NCBI RefSeq assembly: GCF_000717025.1
Contig: NZ_JNXG01000002.1
Span: 248,001-312,000 of the forward strand
DNA: 64,000 bases
Reading direction: 5' to 3'
DNA from: Streptomyces atroolivaceus
GTDB taxonomy: Bacteria; Actinomycetota; Actinomycetes; Streptomycetales; Streptomycetaceae
The position numbers were made by a program, and so were the translations under genes. Under the pieces are notes generated by a model, which saw nothing but the letters and a program-made list of their open reading frames with translations, did not search any database and had not been told where the DNA came from. The first letter of the stretch is position 1, and each line of letters starts with the position of its first letter. This document shows, piece by piece, positions 57,333 through 64,000 of this stretch.

Positions 57333-57904
57333 AACCGCGGTTCCGCCCCCGGACGCGTGTCTCCGTGATCCGCCCCGGCGGGCGGCTCGCGCGTCAACAC
57401 GCCGAAGGATGTGAGCAGTTCGTGCCCCGTCTTCGCCCGGCCCGTATGCCTGCGGGCCGGGCCCCGGTGCGGAGGCCGGTGCTGTCGTTGCTGACCGGGG
57501 GCGTGCGGACGGTGCGTCGCGGGTGACGCACCGCATCCGGAATCCTGGTTCGCCCCGGGCGCGGTCGGTGACCGGGCGGAGTCGACGGCCCGCGCTCGGG
57601 TACGCTCCGTTGGATGCGAGTGGTACTGGAACCGAAGGCTCCGGATGCGGCCCCCGTGGCCGCTCCGTGCGGCGCCAGGTGCCCTGCTCGCGACCCACGG
57701 AGCTGCGACGGGACTGCCGGGGACTCGGTCCCGCGGGTGGCGGCGCGCCTCTGTTCGACTCTCCGCAGCACGCGTCGCACAGTATGGACCACGCGTACTC
57801 CTTCGCGCTGGAATATGCCCGAAGCGCTTGTTGCGGTGACTGTACGTCAACCATGCTGTCTCGTATGGGAGTCACGTTCCGTGACCCTGAGGAGGCGCTA
57901 GGCG
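57333..57904. other. 572-bp intergenic region before the HATPase gene
   Basis: Contains the terminator at 57435-57462 and, near its right end, the ribosome site of the minicistron. An open frame at 57614-57901 encodes 95 residues with low third-position GC and many cysteines and arginines; I do not accept it as a gene. Length and lower GC near 57780-57900 suggest a regulated upstream region. Confidence 0.45.
57435..57462 (+). terminator. Hairpin terminator downstream of the EF-hand gene
   Basis: GCCCGGCCCG (57435-57444) pairs with CGGGCCGGGC (57453-57462) around an 8-nt loop, about 100 bp after the EF-hand stop. Confidence 0.65.
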
Positions 57905-57931
57905 ATGTGTCCGCCGGTTCGGATGGTGTGA
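57905..57931 (+). CDS. Eight-codon minicistron (MCPPVRMV)
   Basis: ATG at 57905 has GAGGAGG nine bases upstream (57889-57895), a near-perfect ribosome site. The stop TGA at 57929-57931 lies three bases before the GTG of the HATPase gene, which itself has no good site. The arrangement suggests that ribosomes load here and re-initiate downstream. Confidence 0.5.
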   Translation: MCPPVRMV

Positions 57932-57934
57932 GCG

Positions 57935-58396
57935 GTGCAGGTGCTTCAGGTTCAGCTGGAGGTCGGGCCGGATCCCGCGGAAGTGGGACGCGCCCGCAGA
58001 TGGGCGCGGTCGCGGCTGATCGGGTCCGGGATGGAGGACGACGAGCCGCTCGCGGAAACGCTCATCCTGCTGATCTCGGAGCTCGTCACCAACGCGGTGG
58101 TCCACACGGGCTGTCCGGCCGTGCTGCGGATGCTGTTCGGCCCCGCGAACCCCAGCGGTTCGGCGGGGACGGTGCGGGTCGAGGTCGCCGACAACAGCTG
58201 CCGTCCGCCCCAGCCGCGTCACGCGGCGGGTGAGGACACCGGCGGCCGCGGCCTGGAGCTGGTGGACGGCCTGGCGGACCGCTGGGGCTGGCAGCCGGAG
58301 GGCGCGGGCAAGCGCATCTGGTGCGAGATCGACCGCAGCGTGCCGGTGATGGTTCCGGTCGTCCAGGAGCAGCCCGGTGACCCGGCCCGACTCTGA
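57935..58396 (+). CDS. RsbW/SpoIIAB-like ATP-binding protein
   Basis: 153 residues. HATPase_c_2 fold: N-box ELVTNAVVHT (about 50-59), G1 VEVADNS, and G2 GGRGLELVDGLADRWG. The Trp-containing C-terminus is typical of the many Streptomyces RsbW-like proteins, which bind STAS antagonists or sigma factors and may be kinases. GTG at 57935 follows the minicistron. Confidence 0.88.
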   Translation: MQVLQVQLEVGPDPAEVGRARRWARSRLIGSGMEDDEPLAETLILLISELVTNAVVHTGCPAVLRMLFGPANPSGSAGTVRVEVADNSCRPPQPRHAAGEDTGGRGLELVDGLADRWGWQPEGAGKRIWCEIDRSVPVMVPVVQEQPGDPARL

Positions 58397-58404
58397 CGGG
58401 ACCC

Positions 58405-59382
58405 TCAGCGCCTCGTGGACGCCGAGCGGAAAGTCCGCCGGTAGACGGTGGGCGACACCCCGAGCGCGGCCTGTACGTGCTGCCGCAGGGAGGTGGCCGT
58501 GCCGAAGCCGGCGTCCCGTGCCACCTGGTCGACCGACAGATCGGTGGACTCCAGCAGCTGCCTTGCCCGCTCCACCCTCTGCTGGGCGAGCCACTGCCCC
58601 GGGCTGATGCCCACCTCCTCGCGGAAGCGGCGGGTGAAGGTGCGCACGCTCATGGACTCCTGACGCGCCATGTCGCGCAGCAGGATCGGCTGTTCCAGCC
58701 GGCTCAGCGCCCACGCACGCGCCGTCGTCGTCGTGGCGAGTCCCGCTTCCGGCAGCGGGCGTCTGATGAACTGTGCCTGGCCGCCGTCGCGGTGCGGGGG
58801 GACGACCGTGCGGCGGGCGACGTCGTTGGCGACGGCGGTGCCGTGGTCGCGCCGCACGATGTGCAGGCACAGGTCGATCCCGGCGGCCACGCCGGCCGAG
58901 GTCAGCACGTCCCCGTCGTCGATGAACAGGACGTCCGGATCGACGCGGATCTTCGGGAACAGCCGCTGGAAGTGATCGGCCGAGGACCAGTGGGTGGTCG
59001 CGGGGCGCCCGTCGAGGAGTCCGGCCGCGGCGAGGACGTAACCGCCCGTGCAGATGGAGACCATACGGGTCCCCGGCCTGACGAGTCCGAGGGCGGCGGC
59101 CAGTTCGCCGGTGAGCCGGCCCTCCTCGTGGACGGGGCCGAGTTCGTAGGAGGCCGGGACGACGACCGTGTCGGCGGTGGCGAGTGCTTCCGGACCGTGC
59201 TCGGCCATGATGCTGAAGTCGGCGTCGGTGCGGACCGGACCCGGCGGGCGGACCGAGCAGGTCACCACCGTGTACAGCTTCTCGCCGGTGCCGGTCTGCG
59301 CGCGGCCGAAGATGCGCTGCGGGATGCCCAGTTCGAAGGGGATCACCCCGTCAAGGGCGAGCACGACGACACGGTGGCGCAT
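58405..59382 (-). CDS. GlxA-family AraC-type transcriptional regulator
   Basis: 325 residues. N-terminal DJ-1/PfpI-like domain (about 4-170) with SICTGGYVLAAAGLLDGRPATTHW, the nucleophile-elbow cysteine preserved in ICTGG, and a C-terminal AraC HTH pair (about 225-320: SMSVRTFTRRFREEVGISPGQW, VARDAGFGTATSLRQHVQ). GlxA-type regulators respond to metabolites through the DJ-1 domain. Divergent from DUF2809/MFS genes. Confidence 0.92.
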   Translation of the reverse strand: MRHRVVVLALDGVIPFELGIPQRIFGRAQTGTGEKLYTVVTCSVRPPGPVRTDADFSIMAEHGPEALATADTVVVPASYELGPVHEEGRLTGELAAALGLVRPGTRMVSICTGGYVLAAAGLLDGRPATTHWSSADHFQRLFPKIRVDPDVLFIDDGDVLTSAGVAAGIDLCLHIVRRDHGTAVANDVARRTVVPPHRDGGQAQFIRRPLPEAGLATTTTARAWALSRLEQPILLRDMARQESMSVRTFTRRFREEVGISPGQWLAQQRVERARQLLESTDLSVDQVARDAGFGTATSLRQHVQAALGVSPTVYRRTFRSASTRR

Positions 59383-59444
59383 CTCGGCTCCTGCTCTGCG
59401 ACGGATTGGGTGGGGCCCGGTACTGCCTGATAAACGTACCGGCC

Positions 59445-59870
59445 ATGAAGAGCAAGCAGACCGCCCGCGCCTCCGTTCCCGGGGCCGTCGTCATCCGCGT
59501 CACCGCTGTGGCCGCGGCACTCGTGACCGTTGCGGCGGGTCTGGGTGTCCGCTCGACGGCGGGCGGGGACGGGGCGAAGTACGCGGGTGACGCCCTCTAC
59601 ACCGTGCTGATCCACGCACTCGTGGTCCTCCTCGTGCCCCGGGTGCGGCCGTTGCCGGCCGCGGGTGTCGCGCTGGCCGTGAGCTGGGCGGTGGAACTGG
59701 CCCAGCTCACGGGCGTGCCGGCGGGACTGGCACGGCAGAGCGCGGTGGCGCGGCTGGTGCTCGGCTCCACGTTCAACGCCCCGGACCTGTTCTGGTACGC
59801 GGTGGGAGCGGCCCTGGCCTGGGCCGTTCACAGCCTGCTGACGGGCGGGCGTTCCCCCGACCGGCACTGA
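59445..59870 (+). CDS. DUF2809 membrane protein
   Basis: 141 residues with four hydrophobic segments and the DUF2809 pattern GDALYTVLIHALVVLLVPRVRP and VSWAVELAQLTGVP. ATG at 59445 is the start; an upstream in-frame ATG at 59406 would add residues without membrane character. Function unknown; divergent from the GlxA-type regulator and upstream of an MFS transporter. Confidence 0.82.
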   Translation: MKSKQTARASVPGAVVIRVTAVAAALVTVAAGLGVRSTAGGDGAKYAGDALYTVLIHALVVLLVPRVRPLPAAGVALAVSWAVELAQLTGVPAGLARQSAVARLVLGSTFNAPDLFWYAVGAALAWAVHSLLTGGRSPDRH

Positions 59871-59922
59871 CCCGGGTGGCCCGATTCCTGCGAAGGGTGT
59901 CTGTCCAGCCACTCGTGCGGGG

Positions 59923-61248
59923 ATGGCCACCGGCCGGATGCTGAGCGGCGTGAACCGGCCAACCGACAGAACGACGACCGAGTACGCCCCCCGCCCCCGC
60001 CCTCGCTCCCGTCCCCGGATACACCGTGCCTGGATCGTCGCAGCCGTCACCTTCGTGACGATCGTCGGCGGCGCGGCCTTCAACTCCCTGCCGGGCCTCT
60101 TCGTCGAGCCCCTCCACGACGAATTCGGCTGGACGTACGGCGAGATCGGTCTCGCCGTCTCCATCGACATGGCGCTGTACGGGCTGACCGCGCCGTTCGC
60201 GGCCGCCCTCATGGACCGGTTCGGCATCCGCCGGGTCGTGGTCGTCGCGCTCGGCGCGGTCGCGGCCGGGGCACTGGCGAGTTACTGGATGACGGCGGCC
60301 TGGCAGCTGATGCTCTACTGGGGCCTGCTCGTCGGCCTGGGTACCGGCTCGATGGCGATGGCGTTCTCGGCGACCGTCACCCACCGCTGGTTCGCCGCCC
60401 GCCGCGGACTGGTCACCGGGATCCTCACCGCGGCCGGGGCCTCGGGCCAGCTGGTCTTCCTGCCGCTGTGTGCCTGGATCGTCGACGAGCACGGCTGGCG
60501 ACCGGCCACGCTCACGGTGGCGCTGGCGGCGCTCGTCGTCGTCCCGTTCGTCTGGCTCCTGATGCGGGACCACCCGGCCGACGTGGGCCTCGCCCCGTAC
60601 GGCGGCACGTACGTGGAGAAGCCGGCACCCGCGAGGGGCGCCGCGCGCCGGACCGTGCGCGTGCTGTTCGACGCGGCCCGCACGGGCCCGTTCTGGCTGC
60701 TCGCGGGCTCGTTCGCGATCTGCGGCGCGTCCACGAACGGCCTGATGCGCACCCACTTCATCCCCTCGGCCCATGAGCACGGCATGCAGATCACCGCGGC
60801 GGCCTCGCTGCTGGCCGTCATCGGTGTCTTCGACATCATCGGCACGATCTTCAGCGGCTGGCTCACGGACCGGTTCGACGCCCGCAGACTGCTGGCCGTC
60901 TACTACGCGCTGCGCGGCGTCTCGCTGCTCTTCCTGCCGATGCTGATGGCTCCGACGGTGCGTCCGTCGATGGTCTTCTTCATCGTCTTCTACGGACTCG
61001 ACTGGGTCGCCACGGTCCCGCCGACCCTGGCCCTGTGCCGGCAGCAGTACGGCGAGGACAGTGCGATCGTCTTCGGCTGGGTCCTGGCGTCGCACCAGGT
61101 CGGGGCGGCCCTGGTGGCGTTCCTGGGCGGGGTCGTCCGGGACGTGACCGGCTCGTACGACCTGGTCTGGTACGCCTCCGGAGCGCTGTGCGCGACGGCC
61201 GCCCTGATGGCCCTGGTGATCCGCGGAAAACAGGCTGCCACCCTGTGA
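59923..61248 (+). CDS. MFS transporter
   Basis: 441 residues with 12 predicted helices. The loop between helices 2 and 3 reads MDRFGIRRV, the usual MFS motif A position, and GLLVGLGTGSMAMAFSATVTHRW follows. The shape (short loops, 6+6) is that of the OFA/MCT-like group, which carry small carboxylates. Possible alternative starts at 59938 and 59950. Possibly regulated by the divergent GlxA-type protein together with the DUF2809 gene. Confidence 0.88.
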   Translation: MATGRMLSGVNRPTDRTTTEYAPRPRPRSRPRIHRAWIVAAVTFVTIVGGAAFNSLPGLFVEPLHDEFGWTYGEIGLAVSIDMALYGLTAPFAAALMDRFGIRRVVVVALGAVAAGALASYWMTAAWQLMLYWGLLVGLGTGSMAMAFSATVTHRWFAARRGLVTGILTAAGASGQLVFLPLCAWIVDEHGWRPATLTVALAALVVVPFVWLLMRDHPADVGLAPYGGTYVEKPAPARGAARRTVRVLFDAARTGPFWLLAGSFAICGASTNGLMRTHFIPSAHEHGMQITAAASLLAVIGVFDIIGTIFSGWLTDRFDARRLLAVYYALRGVSLLFLPMLMAPTVRPSMVFFIVFYGLDWVATVPPTLALCRQQYGEDSAIVFGWVLASHQVGAALVAFLGGVVRDVTGSYDLVWYASGALCATAALMALVIRGKQAATL

Positions 61249-61324
61249 CACCCGGGGCCGGCGGCCACCGCTATGGTGACTGCCCGTCCAGGGGCGGGCG
61301 GGTCGGACGGGGGTGCGGCGCACG

Positions 61325-62227
61325 ATGCGTGGACGCGGTGCGGGCGGATCGGTGCCCATGGGGCGGGACGGCACCGTGGCCATGCTGGCCTGCGCCGGAC
61401 AACTGGGGGCCCTGCTGGCCGGCTTCGTCGTGGTGCAGTTCGGCCGCACGGACGAGTACGGGAGGCCGCCGGGCGCGCTGCTGGGCCTGCTGTGCGTGGT
61501 GGTCTTCGGCCCGCCGCTGCTGCTCCTCCTCGGAGCGCTCCACACGTTCGTCGTGACGGCGCCCGTGGCCCTCGCGGCCGGCGTGGTGGCTCGGCGCACG
61601 CGGGGCCCGGTGTGGCAGTGGCAGGTGGCGCTCCTCATGGTGCTGGCGGCGGTGTACGCGCTCGCGGTGGCCCAGGCCGGCGCCCCGTACGTCCCCGCCT
61701 GGGCCTGGATCGCGGGGAGCGGCGTCCTGCCGCTGCTCGGCGTCGGCCTGTTCCGGCGGAGCGAGCGCGGGCGGGACGCGCCGGTCGGCACGGGAGCCCT
61801 GTGGTTCCTCTCGCTCACCGCGGGGGCGCTGCTCACCGTGGTGTCCGTGGTGTCCTGTGTGGTCGCCCTCGCCACCGGGCTCATCGGGGACTACTCGCCG
61901 CCGCAGCTCACCAGGGCGCAGCTGGTCGGTGTATGGAAGGGCGACGGAGGGGCCGAGATCCGGCTGGACGACGGGGGCGGTGCGGTTCTCACGGCGGTGC
62001 CGTACGAGTTCATGGACGACGAGGGCCGCTGCGACGGCCGGAGCTCGTGGAGGTATGTCCCCGGGGACGGCACCGCCGGAGGGACGGTCGAGTTCGAGCC
62101 CGTGGGGGCCTGTGTCCTGGACACCTGGACGGTCGGAGGCACCGCCGAACGGCCCGAGCTCTACGAACTGGTCGGTGACCCGGACGCGGGCGACGTCCGG
62201 ATCCTGGTGCGTCAGGACGCACCCTGA
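61325..62227 (+). CDS. Membrane protein with C-terminal beta-rich domain
   Basis: About 300 residues. Four to five transmembrane helices in the first 180 residues (LACAGQLGALLAGFVVVQFG, LLGLLCVVVFGPPLLLLLGAL, WQVALLMVLAAVYALAVA, LWFLSLTAGALLTVVSVVSCVVALA) followed by a soluble domain with QLVGVWKGDGGAEIRLDDGG, like a lipocalin-type or SH3-like sheet found in Streptomyces proteins of unknown role. Start uncertain (61313, 61325 or 61358). I cannot assign a function. Confidence 0.7.
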   Translation: MRGRGAGGSVPMGRDGTVAMLACAGQLGALLAGFVVVQFGRTDEYGRPPGALLGLLCVVVFGPPLLLLLGALHTFVVTAPVALAAGVVARRTRGPVWQWQVALLMVLAAVYALAVAQAGAPYVPAWAWIAGSGVLPLLGVGLFRRSERGRDAPVGTGALWFLSLTAGALLTVVSVVSCVVALATGLIGDYSPPQLTRAQLVGVWKGDGGAEIRLDDGGGAVLTAVPYEFMDDEGRCDGRSSWRYVPGDGTAGGTVEFEPVGACVLDTWTVGGTAERPELYELVGDPDAGDVRILVRQDAP

Positions 62228-62242
62228 CCCCGGACGCGCCCG

Positions 62243-63430
62243 TCACCCCGTCCTGGCCAGCCGCCCGGCTATCTTCCGCGCGTCCCGGGCGATCTCGCGG
62301 AGCATGCCGCTGATCGGGTTGGTGAAGCCGGTGAAGTGGAGGTTCGGTGCCGCGTCCGGGGTGCGGGCGCCGTGCACCACGGGGCGGCCCCTGCGGTCCA
62401 GTACGCCGAGATGGCCGACCAGGCCCTCCAGGGCGCGTTCGTAGCCGGTCGCCGCGACGACCGCGTCCGGGGTGATCCGCGTTCCGTCCGCCAGCACCAC
62501 GGCGTCACCGTCGAACGACTCGACCGCCGCCACGGGGACCACCCGGCCTTTCTTCACCGCGTTGATCAGCCCGACGTCCTGGACGGGAATCGCGCCTTCC
62601 TTCACCCGGGAGTAAAGGCCCGTGTCCGGGCGGGGGAGGCCTTGCGCCGCGAGGTCGGGGACGGAGACGCGGCACATCAGGCGGCCTGCCCGGTCGACGA
62701 GCCGGACCGGCAGCCGGCGGACCAGGACGGCGGTCGCCTGGGCGGGCCAGCCGGCGGTGGAGCGGCGCACGATGTGCGGGGCCGTGCGGACCGCGATCCG
62801 CACCCGGGAGGCACCGCCCTCGACCAGGTCCACGGCGATCTCCGCCCCGGTGTTGCCGATACCGACGACGAGGACGTCCTTGCCGGCGTAGGGGGCCGGG
62901 CTGCGGTACTCCGCGGCGTGCAGCAGTTCGCCGGTGAAGCCCTCGCGGCCCGGCCACAGGGGGATCTTCGGGGTGTGGTTGAAGCCGGTGGCCACCACGA
63001 CCGCCCGGCCGGTCAGCACCCGGCCGCCCGTCGCGCTCAGCTGCCAGCCCGTGCCGTCGCCGGTCCGGTCGATCCGGGACACCTCGACGCCCGTCACCAC
63101 CTCCAGCTCGTGGTGCTCGGCGTACTTCTCCAGGTAGCGCACCATGTCGTCGCGCGACACCCAGCGCCCGAACCTGCGGGGCATCGCCAGCCCCGGCAGC
63201 GCCGACCAGCGCCGGGTCGTGTGGAGGTGCAGCCGGTCGTAGTGGCGGCGCCAGGACGCCCCGACGCGGCCGGACTTCTCCAGGACCACCGCCCGCACGC
63301 CCTGCTCCCGCAGGGCCGCCGCGACAGCGAGGCCGCCCGGACCGCCGCCGATCACGTAGACCGGCCGGCCGTCGGTGCGGTCGACGGGGGCGGTGGGGAC
63401 ATCACCGGGTGCGGGGGTGCGTTCGGGCAT
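62243..63430 (-). CDS. Flavin-containing monooxygenase-like NAD(P)/FAD oxidoreductase
   Basis: 395 residues. FAD Rossmann motif VIGGGPGGLAVAAALREQG (about 26-44), a second nucleotide motif VVGIGNTGAEIAVDLVEGG near 170, and a FMO-type linker VVVATGFNHTPKIPLWPGR. Similar to YUCCA/CzcO-like N-hydroxylating or Baeyer-Villiger enzymes; the substrate is unknown. Convergent with the preceding membrane protein gene. Confidence 0.88.
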   Translation of the reverse strand: MPERTPAPGDVPTAPVDRTDGRPVYVIGGGPGGLAVAAALREQGVRAVVLEKSGRVGASWRRHYDRLHLHTTRRWSALPGLAMPRRFGRWVSRDDMVRYLEKYAEHHELEVVTGVEVSRIDRTGDGTGWQLSATGGRVLTGRAVVVATGFNHTPKIPLWPGREGFTGELLHAAEYRSPAPYAGKDVLVVGIGNTGAEIAVDLVEGGASRVRIAVRTAPHIVRRSTAGWPAQATAVLVRRLPVRLVDRAGRLMCRVSVPDLAAQGLPRPDTGLYSRVKEGAIPVQDVGLINAVKKGRVVPVAAVESFDGDAVVLADGTRITPDAVVAATGYERALEGLVGHLGVLDRRGRPVVHGARTPDAAPNLHFTGFTNPISGMLREIARDARKIAGRLARTG

Positions 63431-63523
63431 GGTTCGGAGCGTAATGGGACATGGACATGATGGGTTCCGGTACGGGTGGAAATCGGTTGCGAAATGATCA
63501 CGGGGCCGGAGGGCCGGCCCTCC

Positions 63524-64000
63524 TCAGAGCCCCGGCGCACCCCACACCGGGAACCAGCGCGCGAGGTCGCCCTCCACCCGGAGGTCGTCACCGAGCACGG
63601 CCCGCACCTGGAGCTCCAGCTGGTTGTCCCGTCTCTCCCCGCCGCCCGGAGAGGGGGCGAACGGATAGAACGTGCCCCGCTTGTAGAGGTAGACGAGCGC
63701 CAGCGGACGCCCTTCCGGATTCCGGAACCCGATCATCGAGCAGAGCAGATGCGGGCCGAAGCCACCTTCCTGGAGGAGGGTGTTGACCGCGTGCAGGTCG
63801 TTGACCAGGGCAGCCGTGTCGTCGGGCTCCTGGCGGGCGAGCAGCCATGTGTACCCGTAGGTGTCCTGGCCGAACTCGACCGGGATCCCGCCGCGTCGGG
63901 TGTCCGCGTCGAGCAACTCCCGTACGTCCTGCCGGATACGGGCGAACGTGCCGCCCTCCACCCCCGCGAAGCACACCGAACCGAGCCCCGTCGGCGTGAA
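63524..64000 (-). CDS. pspAB: PspA-associated protein PspAB (5' end outside the window)
   Basis: The 158 visible C-terminal residues run off the right edge. They contain CFAGVEGGTFARIRQDVRELLD, YGYTWLLARQEPDD, LVNDLHAVNTLLQEGGFGPHLLCSMIGF, LALVYLYKRGTFYPFAP, and end WFPVWGAPGL, the pattern of PspAB, a protein encoded beside pspA-like genes in actinobacteria. The real start lies beyond 64000; the GTG at 63976 is internal. Confidence 0.75.
   Translation of the reverse strand, partial: FTPTGLGSVCFAGVEGGTFARIRQDVRELLDADTRRGGIPVEFGQDTYGYTWLLARQEPDDTAALVNDLHAVNTLLQEGGFGPHLLCSMIGFRNPEGRPLALVYLYKRGTFYPFAPSPGGGERRDNQLELQVRAVLGDDLRVEGDLARWFPVWGAPGL

Noticed and set aside
57302..57850. 182-codon minus-strand frame in the gap after the EF-hand gene
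   Set aside because: Arg/His/Pro-rich with no ribosome site and it overlaps the terminator and EF-hand gene.
57614..57901. 95-codon plus-strand frame before the minicistron
   Set aside because: Low third-position GC, erratic Cys/Arg-rich composition and no conserved pattern.

Overview
The window is high-GC actinobacterial chromosome, almost certainly Streptomyces. Signs of this are the strong third-position GC, a four-gene conservon (cvnABCD) followed by a CYP157/CYP154 P450 pair, a DmdR1-type iron regulator, an SCO4402-family protein, a PspAB homologue, and many ATGA/GTGA start-stop overlaps. From memory, the order serC ... acyl-CoA carboxylase cluster ... citrate synthase-pdxH ... SIS-dmdR1 ... 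SCO4402-purU-ECF sigma resembles the SCO4360-SCO4430 core region of S. coelicolor. No tRNA, rRNA, CRISPR array, insertion sequence or prophage gene was recognised.

Layout. 0.2-4.6 kb: a TetR regulator and PPOX oxidoreductase diverge from a DrrAB-type exporter across two palindromic operators; a GNAT acetyltransferase and a Uma2 protein follow. 4.7-5.9 kb: serC with a strong terminator. 6.0-11.4 kb: a six-gene leftward conservon operon, cvnA-B-C-D-CYP157-CYP154, coupled throughout. 11.9-16.8 kb: an LCP-LytR_C cell-wall ligase, a GC-rich minisatellite, and a two-domain FAD/Fe-S oxidoreductase. 16.8-21.4 kb: serine hydrolase, LysR, DMT exporter, DinB-like and small proteins.

21.4-31.7 kb is a rightward catabolic operon: TIGR03084 protein, AtuA-like protein, acyl-CoA carboxylase beta and biotin-carrying alpha subunits, acyl-CoA dehydrogenase, acyl-CoA ligase, enoyl-CoA hydratase and a terminal TetR, with a 14-bp palindrome before the first gene. 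It looks like an acyclic-terpenoid or branched-acid degradation route with its own repressor. 31.7-36.7 kb: SnoaL-like protein, LysR, then an STM4015-type leucine-rich protein coupled to an 867-residue protein made of about 13 repeats of about 65 residues. This pair is the best candidate here for an undescribed system.

36.7-44.8 kb: citrate synthase and pdxH (divergent), then a scarred region containing a truncated TetR gene and, upstream of it, a promoter, a 12-codon leader peptide and a three-hairpin attenuator that look like a WblC/WhiB7-type antibiotic-response leader without its resistance gene. PAS-GAF protein, SIS-domain protein, dmdR1, and an alpha/beta hydrolase behind a LexA-like box follow. 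44.8-54.2 kb: ABC-2 exporter, stand-alone prim-pol, HTH-TPR regulator, Pro/Gln-rich membrane protein, substrate-binding lipoprotein, SCO4402-family protein and purU. 54.2-64 kb: ECF sigma factor with a zf-HC2/MDMPI-type partner, STAS protein (divergent, with overlapping perfect palindromes between), EF-hand protein, RsbW-like ATPase behind an eight-codon minicistron, GlxA-type regulator, DUF2809, MFS and membrane proteins, a flavin monooxygenase, and a pspAB gene cut by the window edge.
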